Notes under the pieces: generated by a model | What the model was told of the DNA's origin: nothing | Seen by the model: only the letters and a program-made list of their open reading frames with translations | Database searches by the model: none | Part shown: in pieces, positions 5,438 through 6,407 of the stretch | Numbering within the stretch: the stretch's first letter is position 1 | How the letters are laid out: each line of letters starts with the position of its first letter | Assembly (NCBI GenBank): GCA_900549275.1 | Contig: URNU01000089.1 | Span: forward strand, 1-6,407 | Reading direction: 5' to 3' | DNA: 6,407 bases | DNA from: an uncultured Collinsella sp. | Lineage (GTDB): Bacteria; Actinomycetota; Coriobacteriia; Coriobacteriales; Coriobacteriaceae | Program-made: the position numbers and the translations under genes

Positions 5438-6338
5438 GAGCCTTCCCCCCCTTGCGGCCGATAAGGTGAATGATCAGGATGAAGATGAGACTCATGCCCA
5501 TCAGCAGCAGACCGAGCGCCCACAGAACATCGTCCTGGGCCGAGCCCTCGGCATAGACCGCCATAGACGTGGTAAGCGTGGTGGTGATGGTGGACGCCGG
5601 CGACAGCAGCGACGTCGGCATGGACTCGATGCCTCCGATGACCATGCGCACGGCGAGCGTCTCGCCAAAGGCGCGGGTCATGCCAAGGATGACCGCAGTC
5701 ATGAGCGACGGCATGGCGGACTTGAGCACCACGTGCCAGATGGTCTGCCAGCGGGTGTAGCCCAGCGCAAGCGAACCCTGACGGTAGCTGTCGGGAACGG
5801 CGCGCAGGCCATCGACCGAAAGCGTGGTCATCGTCGGCAGAATCATGACGGCCAGCACGATGGCGCCGGGCAGGATGCCCAGACCCGTGCTCACGTGGAA
5901 AACGCTCTTCATAAGGCCAACGACCACGTGAAAGCCGATCAGGCCAAAGACGACCGAGGGAATGCCGGTCAAAAGCTCAATAAGCGGCTGAAAGACCTTG
6001 GAGCCAAACTTAGGGCTAATCTCGACTGCAAAGATTGCAGAGCCGATGGCGATGGGCAGCGCGATGAGCGTGGAGAGCACCATGACCGCAAAGGAGGTGA
6101 CGATCAGGGGCAGGGCGCCGGTATAGGGCAGACCGTTTTCGGCTGTGTTTGCCAGGTCCCACTTGGTGCCGGTGAAGAACTCGACGACCGAGACGCCGTC
6201 CTTGAGAAAAGCCGAGAGGCCCTTTTGGGCGACCATAAAGATGAGTGCGGCAACGACAAGCGTCACGAGCGCTACGCACGCACCCGTGACGCCCAGGCCC
6301 ACGTTCTCAAGGTCGCGCTTTGGCAGTTGCTTTGCCAT
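5430..6338 (-). CDS. pstC: Phosphate ABC transporter permease PstC
   Basis: PstC pairs with PstA to form the phosphate channel in the membrane. The 302 residues show about six hydrophobic helices (near 17-37, 73-105, 117-140, 155-175, 208-226 and 270-294). The coupling motif around 185-227 contains YRQGSLALGYTRWQT and later MTRAFGET, as expected for PstC, and the PstC-like LLTGIPSVVFGLIGF stretch (122-136) is intact. The extracytoplasmic segment 50-72, with FFTGTKWDLA, is typical of PstC. The ATG has GGAAAGG about 6 bases upstream. It follows the presumed pstS stop by 24 bases. The C-terminus is basic (GRKGGKARG) and its codons contain a run of seven G residues immediately before the pstA start, a possible slippage point. 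Confidence 0.95.
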   Translation of the reverse strand: MAKQLPKRDLENVGLGVTGACVALVTLVVAALIFMVAQKGLSAFLKDGVSVVEFFTGTKWDLANTAENGLPYTGALPLIVTSFAVMVLSTLIALPIAIGSAIFAVEISPKFGSKVFQPLIELLTGIPSVVFGLIGFHVVVGLMKSVFHVSTGLGILPGAIVLAVMILPTMTTLSVDGLRAVPDSYRQGSLALGYTRWQTIWHVVLKSAMPSLMTAVILGMTRAFGETLAVRMVIGGIESMPTSLLSPASTITTTLTTSMAVYAEGSAQDDVLWALGLLLMGMSLIFILIIHLIGRKGGKARG

Positions 6339-6344
6339 TGCAAA

Positions 6345-6351
6345 CCTTTCC
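6345..6351 (-). promoter_or_regulatory. Ribosome-binding site of pstC, with start codon in a small hairpin
   Basis: GGAAAGG on the minus strand precedes the pstC ATG by 6 bases. Immediately after it, TTTGC and GCAAA (6331-6335 and 6340-6344) can pair around a 4-base loop containing the AUG. The stem is only 5 bp and probably weak. Confidence 0.6.
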
Positions 6352-6362
6352 GGGGCGATTAC

Positions 6363-6407
6363 TTATTTAGCGGAGACCTTGCCGCTGGCGTCCTTGACGA
6401 CCTTCAT
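6363..6407 (-). CDS. pstS: 3' end of a gene, probably pstS (phosphate-binding protein), cut by the window edge
   Basis: Only the last 14 codons and a TAA stop (6363-6365) are in the window. They read MKVVKDASGKVSAK, a Lys-rich, hydrophilic tail. The sequence alone does not identify the protein. The call rests on position: pstS normally precedes pstCAB, the strand is the same, and the gap to pstC is 24 bases. PstS is the secreted or lipid-anchored phosphate-binding protein that feeds the channel. The Met at the window edge is an internal codon, not evidence for a start. Confidence 0.55.
   Translation of the reverse strand: MKVVKDASGKVSAK

Noticed and set aside
1..6407. CRISPR array, tRNA, insertion sequence or defence system
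   Set aside because: No regular long-spaced repeats, tRNA-like cloverleaf, transposase or nuclease gene was seen. All long frames are explained by housekeeping families.

Overview
The window is a GC-rich bacterial segment in which every gene I can support lies on the minus strand. Protein style (DtxR-like regulator, Uup-type ABC-F ATPase, Cof-type phosphatase, Pst transporter) and base composition suggest an actinobacterial gut anaerobe of the Coriobacteriia, possibly Collinsella. This is inference: there is no rRNA or other marker gene to settle it. In transcription order, right to left, there are three blocks.

Block 1 (6407 down to about 3549) is a high-affinity phosphate import operon. 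It holds the last codons of what is probably pstS, then pstC, pstA and pstB. The pstS-pstC gap is 24 bases, pstC/pstA overlap by 8 and pstA/pstB by 4 (an ATGA junction). PstC and PstA form the membrane channel, PstB is the ATPase and PstS would be the phosphate-binding protein. A strong rho-independent terminator about 55 bases after pstB closes the operon, and no phoU follows.

Block 2 (about 3522 down to 842) has its own extended -10 promoter candidate. It encodes a two-domain ABC-F ATPase with a C-terminal coiled coil (ribosome-associated type, not a transporter) and, 6 bases later, a Cof-type HAD phosphatase. The two are probably translationally coupled. The HAD gene is followed by a short imperfect tandem repeat built on a GTCCCC core, not by a recognisable terminator.

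Block 3 (about 710 down to 239) is a short DtxR/MntR-family metal-dependent regulator. Its AT-rich leader carries a weak promoter candidate overlapped by a perfect 8-bp dyad. Its predicted metal ligands mix manganese-type and iron-type positions. The last 238 bases hold no convincing gene, only a compact hairpin after the regulator and some inverted and direct repeats.

I see no new defence, mobile or biosynthetic system. The window looks mainly housekeeping. The items most worth a second look are the regulator and its dyad, the GTCCCC repeat, the 7-G tract at the pstC/pstA junction, and the unexplained left end.
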